A model generated the notes under the pieces. The model saw only the letters and a list, made by a program, of their open reading frames with translations, did no database searches and was not told the origin of the DNA. The position numbers were made by a program, and so were the translations under genes. Positions 8,955 to 18,089 of a stretch of 64,000 bases of DNA are shown piece by piece. The stretch covers positions 1 to 64,000 of the forward strand of contig CALSPN010000026.1 in assembly GCA_943788245.1 (NCBI GenBank), written 5' to 3'. Source of the DNA: an uncultured Verrucomicrobiae bacterium. GTDB taxonomy: Bacteria; Verrucomicrobiota; Verrucomicrobiia; Limisphaerales; AAA164-E04. Positions within the stretch are counted from its first letter, which is position 1, and the number at the start of each line of letters is the position of its first letter.

Positions 8955-9117
8955 TGGTAAAATAGAATCCAATGTCTTCTTTACCTTTGCACCCGCAGTC
9001 CATGAGAGCGGTACAATATACCTTTTGAGTAATCCTGTCATCAATTACAGGCGTCCACTCAATAAAGGAAAAAGACATCAGGCAAACAATGCTTCCCTTC
9101 GATGATTGTTTTGTAAC

Positions 9118-12100
9118 TTAATCTTCAGAAAAAAGAAACTCCAAATCGTTACTGGAAAGGTTACTGGCAAAACCTTCCTCCCCAAGCACATCACTGATAG
9201 TTTTTGCTTTGGATTGCTGAAGTTCCCAAATCTTCTCTTCAACTGTTCCCGGTGAAATCAAGCGATAAGCATTCACTGTTTGTGTCTGCCCAATGCGGTG
9301 CGAACGATCAATCGCCTGAGCCTCCACAGCGGGGTTCCACCATGGGTCATAAAGCACGACATAACTTGCAGTTGTCAGATTCAAACCGGTTCCTGCCGCC
9401 CTCAAACTCAAGAGGAATACGGAAGGGTCTTTATCCTCCTGGAAAGCATTGACAACGTCCATTCTGTTTTTGGTTTCGCCCGTCAGCATGTAGGAAGGAA
9501 TCTCCCTCACCTTACATTCGCGCTCCAGGATCTGCAGCATCTGAACGAATTGACTGAAGACAAGCACTTTTTGACCCTCCGCCAATAAGGGTTCCAGCAA
9601 CTCGAACAATGTTTCGGTTTTACCGGAACCTGAATCATTACCAACGAGGGTCGGATGACAGCAAATTTGACGCAAGCGCGTCAAGGCAGCCAGAACATGC
9701 ATTTTGCTCTTCGCAACTCCCTTTTGCTTCATGGCCTTGAACACCTGATCCCGGCTGCGCCGCAACTCGGCCAAGTAAAGCTTGCGCTGTTCCTCTGTCA
9801 ATTCACAGTCTCGGCGTTCATCGATACGATCAGGCAAGTCCTTGGCCACCTGTTTCTTCATGCGGCGCAGAAGCAATGGACGCAACTTGGCAGACAAACG
9901 TTTCCTTGCGATACGCTGGGCAACTTCAGCATTCTCGCCTTTAGGTTCATATATTTCGCTGAACTTGTTCTGGTTATTCAGGTAATTCGGTTGAACAAAA
10001 TCTACAATGCTCCAAAGATCCAGCAATCGATTTTCCAAGGGAGTTCCAGTCAAAGCCAATCGACGCTTTCCCTTTAACTGTTTAACGGATTTGGTAACTT
10101 GAGCGGTGGGATTTTTAATGTATTGAGCCTCGTCGAGAATGATCGCACTGAACTCAAATTTATTCAACTCCTCCAGATCGCGGCGAAGAATGGAGTAATT
10201 GGTAATGATCAAATCACGCTGCGGAATCTGCTTTCGCAGATTGTGCCTGGCTGAACCACTTTCAAGCACAAGTGTTGTCAGGTGTGGTGTGAATTTTTCA
10301 GCTTCTCGTCGCCAGTTGTGAAGCACGGAGGCTGGGCAAATGACCAAGGCAGGCTTGCGCCTTTTACCACTGTTCACATAGAGCCAGGCCAACCATGAAA
10401 GGGTTTGCAGAGTTTTACCCAGTCCCATGTCATCAGCAAGGACCCCACCCAATTTCATCTGGGTTAGATGGCAGAGAAAATTGAAACCTTCCTTCTGATA
10501 AGGTCGCAGATCGGCATCCACCGTCTCCGGCAATTCAAGATCAGGAACACCTTTGAAGTCCGCAATTTTCTGTTTGAGCGTTCTCACACGAGCGTTGTTA
10601 CCAAATTGATCAATGGCTGTTTCATCCAGCTGGGAAGCGTGCAGAAGAGCAACTTTTTGAGGGTCATTGGCAAGTCCCTCCACACCCAGCTCTGCCATGG
10701 TTTCCTGAGCATTCTGAACGGCATCGGTATCCAACTCAACCCAACCACCGTCAGGCAATTTGACAAAGCGCCCCGTGGCAGCCTGCAGCTGTTGCAGATC
10801 AGCTTCGGTTAGCTTCATACCTTCCTGCTCCCATTCGGCTGAGACAGAGAGCCAGTCAATCCCGCTCCCATGCATCACAAGCTTCGGTCGGAGTCGCTTG
10901 GAATTCAAAAACAAACGCTGAAATGCAGCATTTCCCAGGTAACCAGCCTCAGTCGGTCGATCCGGCCATACTTCGGAAAGTCCAATCAGAAAGTTTTCCG
11001 TAGCATCGCCTATCCACAGTCCCGGCTCTGGAGTAAACCAGTCGAGACGACGCAGCCATTGTGTCGAAGAATCCACGCGGGCATCATCCAATAACTCCGC
11101 CTTGGTGTCTTGAGCACCATCCGCAGTTTCTTTCTGCCACTCATGGCCATTCCATTGCCATGTACTCTGATCCATCTCGCTCACCGCCTTCAATCGAAGA
11201 CGCACGGTATCATTTTCCAATTCAAACACGAATTGCGGAGAAGCTTTGTGCGCAACACAGAGTTCATCCCAAATGGAATCATCGTCAGAATCAGATGTCT
11301 TTCTGAGGTGAGTCAACAAGCGATGACTCAACTTGCTTACAGGGATTACAACTTGTTGCCCCCATCGCTCGAGTAACATCTGATGAGGGGCATGTCGAAC
11401 AAGGTAAAATTCATTTTCAACGATGGTGAGCATTGGGTCGCCTACCACATAAGTCGCCTCGTTGAATTCCAACTCTCGACCATCAGCCAAGCGAAGCGTA
11501 GGTAGCAATCCCAGATCTGCCCCGCCCTTTTCGATGCTGGGACGAATATCTGCTACTTGTCCGGCAAAACTCAGCACACCTCGATTACCATCCAGTTCCA
11601 TCCTGCCTTCCCTACCCCATTTGGCTAACCATCTCAGCAAGTCAGCACCCTTGAGTATCATGCTTTCTTGTGCATTATCTTCCTCAAGATAGATCTCATT
11701 GACCCATTCGATAAATTCCCAATCTTCAGATGAGAAGAGTTCACGCTCATGCGAGGAACGCGTCGTTAGATCTTTAATTTCTCCGAGTGTCCGGAAACGC
11801 TCCCCACTGCGAGGGCGCGACAGGGTGAGGCGCATTTCAACGCGCACCACACTGGATCCCTCAACAACGGGAACTAATTCAAAAAGCGCACGCACGCTAG
11901 CTCTCGGAGCATCGAGATGGTCAACTTTAGGAGGCAGTATCCATTTTTCAAGATGAGTGATCAGTTCATGATCCTTCTCCGCTTCCTCGACTTGTGCTAA
12001 CCGGTCAAAATTAGCATGTGTCATCAGTTCAGTAGGTAGAGGGCGTTTGGCTCTCAAGAACAATAAAGCCGTCTCTTCAAGCCGTTCCTTTCCGGTCGTA

Positions 12101-12384
12101 TCGAGCATGCGGGCCCACCAGTCCGGCCCCACAAAATCACGGCGTGATAATGACAAACGTTCAAAATAGTCGTCCAGTATCAAGAAAGCACGCTGAGAAT
12201 CTTCGCATGCAGAAAACTGCTCCAGTAATTCTGTTCGCTCGGCGAGATCCGATTTTGAATCGGAAAGCTCTCGTCTCAAATCAGCCCACGCTCCATATGT
12301 TTTATCAAGCACGATGTTGTTGGCATCGTATTTGGTATTAAGAACTGCTTTTTTGGTTTTGGTTGCTTTTCGTCCCCTAGGCAT
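9118..12384 (-). CDS. SNF2-family DEAD/DEAH helicase
   Basis: This 1088-residue Swi2/Snf2 ATPase translocates on double-stranded DNA. In bacteria such proteins assist RNA polymerase recycling or DNA repair, like RapA/HepA, but the exact role here is unknown. The C-terminal half is canonical: DDMGLGKTLQTLSWLAWL (Walker A), IILDEAQYIKN (motif II, DEAQ form), LALTGTPLENRL (III), and the helicase-C motifs VFSQFVQML, LRAAGTGLNL and DRSHRIGQ (VI). The first 560 residues carry the accessory N-terminal region seen in large bacterial SNF2 proteins, with no SWIM zinc finger that I can see. The Lys/Arg-rich N-terminus (MPRGRKATKTKK) could contact DNA. The start is well placed and no other frame competes. 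It appears monocistronic. Confidence 0.92.
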   Translation of the reverse strand: MPRGRKATKTKKAVLNTKYDANNIVLDKTYGAWADLRRELSDSKSDLAERTELLEQFSACEDSQRAFLILDDYFERLSLSRRDFVGPDWWARMLDTTGKERLEETALLFLRAKRPLPTELMTHANFDRLAQVEEAEKDHELITHLEKWILPPKVDHLDAPRASVRALFELVPVVEGSSVVRVEMRLTLSRPRSGERFRTLGEIKDLTTRSSHERELFSSEDWEFIEWVNEIYLEEDNAQESMILKGADLLRWLAKWGREGRMELDGNRGVLSFAGQVADIRPSIEKGGADLGLLPTLRLADGRELEFNEATYVVGDPMLTIVENEFYLVRHAPHQMLLERWGQQVVIPVSKLSHRLLTHLRKTSDSDDDSIWDELCVAHKASPQFVFELENDTVRLRLKAVSEMDQSTWQWNGHEWQKETADGAQDTKAELLDDARVDSSTQWLRRLDWFTPEPGLWIGDATENFLIGLSEVWPDRPTEAGYLGNAAFQRLFLNSKRLRPKLVMHGSGIDWLSVSAEWEQEGMKLTEADLQQLQAATGRFVKLPDGGWVELDTDAVQNAQETMAELGVEGLANDPQKVALLHASQLDETAIDQFGNNARVRTLKQKIADFKGVPDLELPETVDADLRPYQKEGFNFLCHLTQMKLGGVLADDMGLGKTLQTLSWLAWLYVNSGKRRKPALVICPASVLHNWRREAEKFTPHLTTLVLESGSARHNLRKQIPQRDLIITNYSILRRDLEELNKFEFSAIILDEAQYIKNPTAQVTKSVKQLKGKRRLALTGTPLENRLLDLWSIVDFVQPNYLNNQNKFSEIYEPKGENAEVAQRIARKRLSAKLRPLLLRRMKKQVAKDLPDRIDERRDCELTEEQRKLYLAELRRSRDQVFKAMKQKGVAKSKMHVLAALTRLRQICCHPTLVGNDSGSGKTETLFELLEPLLAEGQKVLVFSQFVQMLQILERECKVREIPSYMLTGETKNRMDVVNAFQEDKDPSVFLLSLRAAGTGLNLTTASYVVLYDPWWNPAVEAQAIDRSHRIGQTQTVNAYRLISPGTVEEKIWELQQSKAKTISDVLGEEGFASNLSSNDLEFLFSED

Positions 12385-12611
12385 TTTTTAAATTTTCGAA
12401 AATCTGATGTTTAAAAGTAAAGCAATGACTCGTTGAGTGTCTCAATTTGGGTATGCTGCATGATGGAAACATGAAGCAGAAAATGAACCTCATTGATAGC
12501 GCCTCCGAAAGTCAAGGTCTGGCGACCGTCCTCTTGGAGGGGCTTGATGAGATCAATCAAGAAGTCAAAGCAGGCTCAACATGAAACACATTTCACATAA
12601 GTCCACGTAAA
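12385..12611. other. Intergenic region with one short open frame
   Basis: This gap lies between the SNF2 start and the hpnH end. It contains a 37-codon plus-strand frame at 12471-12584 (MKQKMNLIDSAS at its start) preceded by GATGGAAAC. Its composition looks protein-like (LATVLLEGLDEINQE), but it is too short to judge and has no recognisable family. No terminator was found. Confidence 0.3.
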
Positions 12612-13958
12612 TCATAAAACCGCATCGCTGGTTCCTTTTGAAGAATACGATGCAGCTGGTTCTTCTTCACCTGTATCCACACCCTCAACAGGCTGGTTAA
12701 CCGCTTGGCGTGCTCCAGCCGAATGCCCTTTGTTAATCGAACATCCGTTGAAAGCCTGAACCTTGGCTCCCTCGTAATACGGTTGAGGCTTCGGGCCAAA
12801 ATTGTATCGAACATTTTTCCAGGTATCTCCAAATTCAGCGTCTACCCCCAAGGCTCCACTGGGGTCATATCCGCAGTGGACCATACAATTCTCGCATCGA
12901 GAATCTCGGGCAAATCCATTCACGACGCCATATTGATCCCAATCCACCTTATCCAGCATTTCCTGGTAACCGCTGTAGTGTCCATCAGTCATCAGGTAAC
13001 ATGGAGCTTTCCATCCCTGTATGTTGCGGGTCGGTATGGCCCATGCGGAACATGTCAACTCGCGTTTACCAGACAGGAATTCCTGATAAACAGGGGTTCC
13101 AAAGATAGTGAATTTTTCACCCCACTCCTGAATACGTGCAAATTTCTCCCGTGTCATCTGGCGGGTCATGAAAAAGTCTTCGGGTTGTTTACCAAGCCGC
13201 TTCACCATGTCTTTTTTGGCCGCATCATAATCGTAGCCAGGAGAAATAGTATGGCCATCGACCTCGAGCGAGGAGAGGTAGGCAAACATATCCTCTATTT
13301 CACCGACATCAGTTTCTTTGTAAACGGTGGTGTTGGTTGCCACCTGATAACCGATGATTTTTGCCATTCGAATCGCTGCCACACACTCTTTGAAAACACC
13401 CTCGCGCTCTACGATTAGATCGTGGGTGTATTCCAGTCCGTCCACATGAACGTTCCAATAGAGCCACTCAGAGGGAGCAATTACCCTGGATTTGGAGGGC
13501 TTGCCAGAGCGGATGAAGATTAGATCTTTTTCATCAATCAAAGACTCTGCGTGGAGAAGTTTCAATTTGGGCTCCCACGCTTCGTCATACACCGAGGCCA
13601 GATAGTCTCTCATTTTTTTCCGCATGAACACCCCATTGGTGCAGATGTAGATGATACGGCCCTGATCACGCAAACCGACGACTAGCTTTTCAATCTCTGG
13701 ATAAATCAAAGGTTCCCCTCCACAAATAGATACCATGGGTGCATCACAATCATTTGCCGACTCCAGACAATCTTCCAGTGGCATCATATCCTTCAGGCTC
13801 GTGGAATATTCACGGATGCGACCGCAGCCGGTGCAGGTCAAATTGCATGTATGCAAAGGCTCGAGCTGCAGGACCATGGCAAACCTGGGAGTTCGTTTAA
13901 TTTTATGCTTAACGATATGCAATGCGATCTTGGCTGTAAGCGCTAAGGGGAATCTCAT
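12612..13958 (-). CDS. hpnH: Adenosyl-hopene transferase HpnH (radical SAM)
   Basis: HpnH joins a 5'-deoxyadenosyl radical to hopene, the first committed step to C35 bacteriohopanepolyols. The radical-SAM cluster motif is CNLTCTGC (C38, C42, C45), followed by SICGGEPL, VDGHTISPGYDYD, PTRNIQGWKAPCYL and CENCMVHCGYDPSGAL, which match HpnH closely. At 448 residues it is longer than most HpnH proteins (about 330-390). About 40 extra residues lie between the CTNGVFM strand and WNVHVDG, and about 50 residues are added at the C-terminus. The ATG at 13958 overlaps the preceding lipoprotein stop by four bases. No squalene-hopene cyclase or other hpn gene is in the window, so the pathway would be encoded elsewhere. 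Confidence 0.85.
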   Translation of the reverse strand: MRFPLALTAKIALHIVKHKIKRTPRFAMVLQLEPLHTCNLTCTGCGRIREYSTSLKDMMPLEDCLESANDCDAPMVSICGGEPLIYPEIEKLVVGLRDQGRIIYICTNGVFMRKKMRDYLASVYDEAWEPKLKLLHAESLIDEKDLIFIRSGKPSKSRVIAPSEWLYWNVHVDGLEYTHDLIVEREGVFKECVAAIRMAKIIGYQVATNTTVYKETDVGEIEDMFAYLSSLEVDGHTISPGYDYDAAKKDMVKRLGKQPEDFFMTRQMTREKFARIQEWGEKFTIFGTPVYQEFLSGKRELTCSAWAIPTRNIQGWKAPCYLMTDGHYSGYQEMLDKVDWDQYGVVNGFARDSRCENCMVHCGYDPSGALGVDAEFGDTWKNVRYNFGPKPQPYYEGAKVQAFNGCSINKGHSAGARQAVNQPVEGVDTGEEEPAASYSSKGTSDAVL

Positions 13959-14233
13959 AACGAATCAAGATCGGCAATCTGAATGTAAGTCGACTCCTGA
14001 AAAGAAACAGTTACCGTTTCAACCGTGTTTGTTACAGCTGATTCTTCGGCGAGAAGAGTCGGGGGTACCACACTCTGATCAGCCCGTATGTCCAGTCCTG
14101 CGACACCTGGAAGGAAGAAGGTTGAAGGCGATGCCCCTCCTCCCGCACTGACCCCACCGCAACCTGTGGATACCACTGCGAGAGCAATGGCCCCGCAGGC
14201 ACTCAGGCATTTGCATTGAAAAACAAAGTTCAC
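13955..14233 (-). CDS. Small predicted lipoprotein coupled to hpnH
   Basis: This is a 92-residue protein with an N-terminal signal (AIALAVVSTGCGG) whose lipobox-like S-T-G-C would place lipidation at Cys25. The mature part is short, Gly/Ser-rich, then polar (FLPGVAGLDIRADQ). I recognise no family. The stop overlaps the hpnH ATG as ATGA, so the two are translationally coupled and may share a task in the envelope, perhaps linked to hopanoids. Alternative: a leader ORF whose only role is coupling. Confidence 0.6.
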   Translation of the reverse strand: MNFVFQCKCLSACGAIALAVVSTGCGGVSAGGGASPSTFFLPGVAGLDIRADQSVVPPTLLAEESAVTNTVETVTVSFQESTYIQIADLDSL

Positions 14234-14529
14234 TATATCAGTTTATGCGATGCGTTCCCTCGCATCACAAGGAAAAAAAAGGCAGGAGTCGATTTTAATG
14301 GATTAATATCCTAGAATTGATTCAAGCAAACTTACAAAGAGAGGGTATTGAAAAGAGATGCGATGGGAGCCAGGTTTACTCATCAATTCATAGCATTTAC
14401 CTGAATACGATTCTCTTGAAATTCACGATCATTTGTATCGGTAATATTGATGCGAAGGATTTATTGATTGAAAACCAAGAGGTATCGCCTCTCGCTTTTG
14501 ATCAATCCCGAGGAAATTGATCTTGCTGT
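14234..14529. other. Intergenic region, no gene supported
   Basis: This is an AT-rich gap between the SGNH hydrolase end and the lipoprotein start. An open plus-strand frame at 14317-14520 begins with TTG and has no ribosome-binding site or recognisable motif, so I do not call it. A promoter for the lipoprotein-hpnH pair should lie near 14234-14300, but no clear boxes stand out. Confidence 0.4.
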
Positions 14530-15192
14530 CTAAGGCAAATGTATGGCCTTGAGTATGTGCTTTTTTACTTCCTTGGCCAATTCCATTGAACCTTGCCTGG
14601 TGAAATGCACATTGTTTGGCTGCTGTAATTCCTGAAGTCGGTTCAACACAAGCATGTGTAAATCATTCACAATCACTTTGTGATTCTTCATGATCTCAAC
14701 GGCAACTGCATTGTAGCGGGCTGCCTGAAAAGCTTCCCGAAGTGGCCCAGCAGGCTTATCCGGATAAGGGGTGGTTGTTCCAAAGATGAGTGCGGCGCCG
14801 GTCTTCTTCAATCGTTTGACAATAGCTTCCATGTTCGTAGCATACGATGAGAGCTCAATCTGGATGTGCCCCGTTTCCTTGGATCCTGTATTCTTACCAT
14901 TTCCATCCACATATTTAAGATCGTGCAATCCATGATTGAAATGAATGACATCCCATTTTCCATCACCCAACCACTTTTCAAGGTTCTTTAGTCCATGAGC
15001 ACTGTGTTGGGCATTGCCCGTGTTATGGACAACGATTGCCCGGCCTTCAAGCATCTCTGTCAACGGTTTGGTGTAGCCAATGGATATTGAGTCACCAATG
15101 ATCAATACTCTGGGTAAAGTGGTTGGCTCCGTTGCATTGGAGGTTTGTAAAATGCAAATAAGAAGCCCCAGAATCAGTAATTTAATTTTCAT
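14530..15192 (-). CDS. Secreted SGNH/GDSL-family hydrolase
   Basis: This 220-residue product has an export signal (MKIKLLILGLLICILQTSNA). SGNH motifs: block I is LIIGDSISIGY with the nucleophile Ser, followed by HNTGNAQHSAHGL, FNHGLHDLKY in place of the GxND block, and NNVHFTRQG near the end, with the catalytic His in the D/N-x-x-H position. It is likely an esterase or deacetylase on carbohydrate esters, as is common in polysaccharide-degrading Verrucomicrobia, but the substrate cannot be read from sequence. It is monocistronic as far as I can see. The block III Asn is replaced by His-Asp (HGLHD), which is seen in some family branches. Confidence 0.85.
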   Translation of the reverse strand: MKIKLLILGLLICILQTSNATEPTTLPRVLIIGDSISIGYTKPLTEMLEGRAIVVHNTGNAQHSAHGLKNLEKWLGDGKWDVIHFNHGLHDLKYVDGNGKNTGSKETGHIQIELSSYATNMEAIVKRLKKTGAALIFGTTTPYPDKPAGPLREAFQAARYNAVAVEIMKNHKVIVNDLHMLVLNRLQELQQPNNVHFTRQGSMELAKEVKKHILKAIHLP

Positions 15193-15418
15193 TAGATGGA
15201 TATATGAAGGTTACGCAGATCAAATTTCAAGTAGTGTGAGCTCCTCTGGTCGCAACATGGATTGCTGCAGGTTTCAGGTAAAAGGATCTTCTGAAAAAGG
15301 GAATCTTACCCTGCGAGTTGAGCCGATGACTCATGTTTTTTTCGATAGGCTTCATGCAAGAGGATATCCGGCGAAAGTATGGTATCCCAACACACTAAAG
15401 TAAGGTAGTAGAAAAGAA

Positions 15419-15461
15419 TGAGAGCCGGCCGAATAAAGGAAAGAATTTCGACCGGCTCTCA
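15419..15461. repeat. Strong 14-bp-arm hairpin in a non-coding gap
   Basis: Arms at 15419-15432 and 15448-15461 (TGAGAGCCGGCCGA against TCGACCGGCTCTCA) pair at 13 of 14 positions around a 15-base loop. Right after it comes AACCAAC-AGGAGT-AACCAAC, a short direct repeat, but no T run. It lies about 230 bp upstream of the SGNH gene start on the other strand and about 400 bp before the BFN gene. It may be an untranslated structured RNA element or a factor-dependent terminator. Confidence 0.5.
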
Positions 15462-15618
15462 ACCAACAGGAGTAACCAACTAAATCATACCCAAATGGGT
15501 GATTCGAGTTGAGGGAGCAATCCGAATGCCAATCAATCTTTGATGAGGTCTGACAAATCGTATTTATGATTTTTAAAACCCACTATTCAATTTGTAACCA
15601 TATAGTTATGAATATGGA

Positions 15619-15855
15619 TTGAAGGAATATTTTATTCAAGAGAAGTGCCGGAGCTTGTTGGAATTTGAAAAAAAAGAGGAAAGCAATGCTTTTGCAATAC
15701 TTACGCAATGCGATGCACTTAATGCTGAGACCTGCAAATACATCCGTAAAAAAGAAATCATCAGAAAATCTGAAGATGTAAACTTGAATGACGGAATCCG
15801 TCTGATGGAAAGCATGCTTAACCTGATGCTTGAGGTTTTTCAAGTTGGGATATAA
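15619..15855 (+). CDS. Doubtful 78-residue hypothetical protein
   Basis: An AT-rich open frame that starts with TTG and ends just before the BFN gene. The product is Lys/Glu-rich and helical in look (SLLEFEKKEE, RLMESMLNLMLEVF), with no family recognised. No ribosome-binding site is seen, and the complementary strand is also open over this stretch. I list it because the frame abuts the next gene. It could equally be leader sequence for the downstream operon. Confidence 0.25.
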   Translation: MKEYFIQEKCRSLLEFEKKEESNAFAILTQCDALNAETCKYIRKKEIIRKSEDVNLNDGIRLMESMLNLMLEVFQVGI

Positions 15856-15864
15856 GTTGTGTGC

Positions 15865-16323
15865 ATGACTAAGGACGTTATCCAAGTAAAGATCCGTGGT
15901 ATTTTACCCGTCAACAACGGGGAAGCCGTCTTTCTTGGCAATGATCAAAAGGTCTTTGTCATTCAAATCGAGAGAACAATGGGTGAGATCATCAAGATGT
16001 TCATCCAAAGCAAAGCGAAACAGCGCCCTCTGACTCATGACCTGATGGCACATTGCTTTCAAGGCTTTGGGATAACTGTGGATCGCGTGATTATCACCGA
16101 ACTCAAGGGGACTACCTATTATGCAAGAATGATCCTGCAGCAGCGCAACGAGTTAGGCAGGAAAATAGTTGAACTGGATGCACGCCCAAGTGATTGTCTG
16201 GCCTTGGCAACGGCCCAGAGGCGCCCTATTTTTGTTTCCTCGGATCTGTTCAATGAAGTTGAGGACATGCGTCATATTCTGGATGAGATTAAGAAATCCA
16301 GCGATGATGACGAAACCACCTGA
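15865..16323 (+). CDS. Bifunctional nuclease (BFN/DUF151) domain protein
   Basis: This is a 152-residue single-domain protein of the DUF151 family, first described as a bifunctional RNase/DNase in plants. Hallmarks are VFLGNDQKVFVIQIERTMG at the N-terminus, THDLMAHCFQGFGITVDRVII, TYYARMILQ and the signature ELDARPSDCLALA, with the conserved R-P-S-D. I place the start at ATG 15865 (MTKDV). The frame opens six bases earlier at a less likely codon. It ends TGATG with the holA start, so translation is coupled. Cellular role in bacteria is not established. A 20-residue acidic tail follows the domain. Confidence 0.88.
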   Translation: MTKDVIQVKIRGILPVNNGEAVFLGNDQKVFVIQIERTMGEIIKMFIQSKAKQRPLTHDLMAHCFQGFGITVDRVIITELKGTTYYARMILQQRNELGRKIVELDARPSDCLALATAQRRPIFVSSDLFNEVEDMRHILDEIKKSSDDDETT

Positions 16324-17456
16324 TGCCCGGAAAAACTTACAAAGAGTCAGGATCCCTCTACCTCGTTTGCGGCGATGAAGAACTCGCCATCAAGGAACGT
16401 AGTACCTTTGTTTTCGGGCAATGGAAGGATCAATTCCCAGAGTATGAAGAAGAGCTGATCGACGCTGCCGCAGGCAACGCCGGGGAGGCCGGGCGAGCCA
16501 TCGGAAAGTTGTTGGAAGCAATGCAAACGATGCCTCTCTTTGGAACCGGTAAACGTATTTGGTTTCATAACTGCAATTTTCTGGGTGAAGAACGAACCTC
16601 CTCTGTCCAGATTGTGACCGAGGGCCTTGCAAAGGTGATTGGAGAATTTCAGCAGATGGATCCTCTGAAAGTCCTGATAATCATTTCGGCGGGCAAAGTT
16701 GACAAACGAAAATCCTTTTACAAGAAATTCCAAAAACTTGGCCAAGTTGAAGTTTTACGTGGTTGGGATGCCTCCAAGTCCGACTGGATACCGGAGGCTG
16801 AGAAACGTATTGATGAGGTGTTTGCAGAAAACGGCGCCACCATCCATTCCGAAGCCCGAGCAGCCCTGATTGAAAGTGTCGGCCCCAATGCGCGCCAGTT
16901 GATGCAAGAAGCGGAGAAACTGGTGCTTTACACCACCGATTCGGGTCAGGCCAGTCCTGAGGATGTCCAGCAAGTCGTATCTCGCAACAAACAAGCCAAG
17001 GCCTTTGCTCTGGGCGATGCGGTCGGAAACAGAAATCTAAGTGCAGCCATGCGTTACCTGGGTGAGGAACTCTGGGAAATGAAACTGGACAGGAAGCGCA
17101 GCGCTCTGGGGTTGCTGTATGGTTTGATCTCCAAGATAAGAACCCTCATCATGGTCAAGGAAATGCAACGCAAGGGATGGCTGAGAATGGAACGTCAGTT
17201 TTTCCGCTTTAAACAACAGCTGGAACAAGTCCCGGAATCCGCGATGCCGGCTGATCCAAAATTCAACCCACTTAAACTCAATCCCTATGTCTTGTTTCGG
17301 GCATTGCCTCAAAGTTCAAATTACGCCACGAACGAACTGGTAAGTGCCATGCAAATATTGTATGAAGCCAATATGAAACTTATCTCAAGTTCATTGGATG
17401 ATGGGCAGGTACTTCAACAGTCCATCGTATCTATTATTACCAAAAACACTGCGTAA
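16323..17456 (+). CDS. holA: DNA polymerase III subunit delta
   Basis: HolA is the delta subunit of the clamp loader and opens the beta clamp. The 377-residue product has the expected layout: an N-terminal AAA-like domain without a working P-loop (YLVCGDEELAIKER), ALIESVGPNARQLMQEAEKLVLYT in the middle, then VQQVVSRNKQAKAFALGDAVGNRN and the C-terminal helical collar domain (KRSALGLLYGLISKIRTL). Length is close to the family norm of 330-350. It starts inside the stop of the BFN gene and is followed 17 bp later by the STAS gene, forming a three-gene run. Confidence 0.9.
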   Translation: MPGKTYKESGSLYLVCGDEELAIKERSTFVFGQWKDQFPEYEEELIDAAAGNAGEAGRAIGKLLEAMQTMPLFGTGKRIWFHNCNFLGEERTSSVQIVTEGLAKVIGEFQQMDPLKVLIIISAGKVDKRKSFYKKFQKLGQVEVLRGWDASKSDWIPEAEKRIDEVFAENGATIHSEARAALIESVGPNARQLMQEAEKLVLYTTDSGQASPEDVQQVVSRNKQAKAFALGDAVGNRNLSAAMRYLGEELWEMKLDRKRSALGLLYGLISKIRTLIMVKEMQRKGWLRMERQFFRFKQQLEQVPESAMPADPKFNPLKLNPYVLFRALPQSSNYATNELVSAMQILYEANMKLISSSLDDGQVLQQSIVSIITKNTA

Positions 17457-17473
17457 GCCCAACAACTGAGAAC

Positions 17474-18019
17474 ATGCATTCAAAAGATACTCCTCTGCTG
17501 GTGGCTCAAAACGATGATGTGGTATGCATCAAGGTAAAAGGCCGGGCGACCGTGACGACCAGTGTGCCTCTGAAGGCAATCATAGAAGAGCGCAGAGCCA
17601 GGGGAATTATTCATTATATTTTGATTTTGGATGAATGCCTGGTCATGGATAGCACCTTCCTGGGCGTTCTGGCAAATCAGGCTTTTGAGCTGGTTGAGGA
17701 TGGCGACCCAAAAGGCAGTATCCAACTCCTCAATCCAAATGAACGATTACAGGGATTACTCGATAACCTCGGGGTGTTAGAACTGTTTCATGTAGTCCAC
17801 CAGAATATCCCTTCAAATCAAGAACCCTACGAGGCAGCAGGTGAGTCTTTGGACAGTGGTTCGAAAACTGAAATGACAAAAATCAGTCTCAACGCACACC
17901 GGGCATTGATCGCGCTCAATCCTGCCAATGAAGACAAGTTCAAAGATGTGACAAGGTTCCTTGAAGATGAGCTCAATCGACAAGAAAACTCATCGCCCTC
18001 AAATACAGAGGCCCAATAA
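17474..18019 (+). CDS. STAS-domain protein (anti-anti-sigma-like)
   Basis: This is a 181-residue cytoplasmic protein. Residues about 10-110 fit the STAS fold: VCIKVKGRATVTTSVPL, HYILILDECLVMDSTFLGVLANQAF and IQLLNPNERLQGLLDNLGV. The usual phospho-acceptor motif D-S-S/T-G is present as MDSTFLG, so regulation by a kinase of the SpoIIAB/RsbW type is plausible, with the acceptor either Ser or the following Thr. The C-terminal 70 residues are polar, with no known domain. It probably shares a transcript with holA, but no kinase or phosphatase partner is nearby. Confidence 0.8.
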   Translation: MHSKDTPLLVAQNDDVVCIKVKGRATVTTSVPLKAIIEERRARGIIHYILILDECLVMDSTFLGVLANQAFELVEDGDPKGSIQLLNPNERLQGLLDNLGVLELFHVVHQNIPSNQEPYEAAGESLDSGSKTEMTKISLNAHRALIALNPANEDKFKDVTRFLEDELNRQENSSPSNTEAQ

Positions 18020-18089
18020 GAGGTCTGCCCGTACAATACACAAGGCCCGATCGCGATTCCGAGCTCAGGAACCAATCAGACATTGCCTG

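Noticed and set aside
14317-14520. 67-residue plus-strand frame
   Set aside because: TTG start, no ribosome site, no motif, AT-rich spacer.
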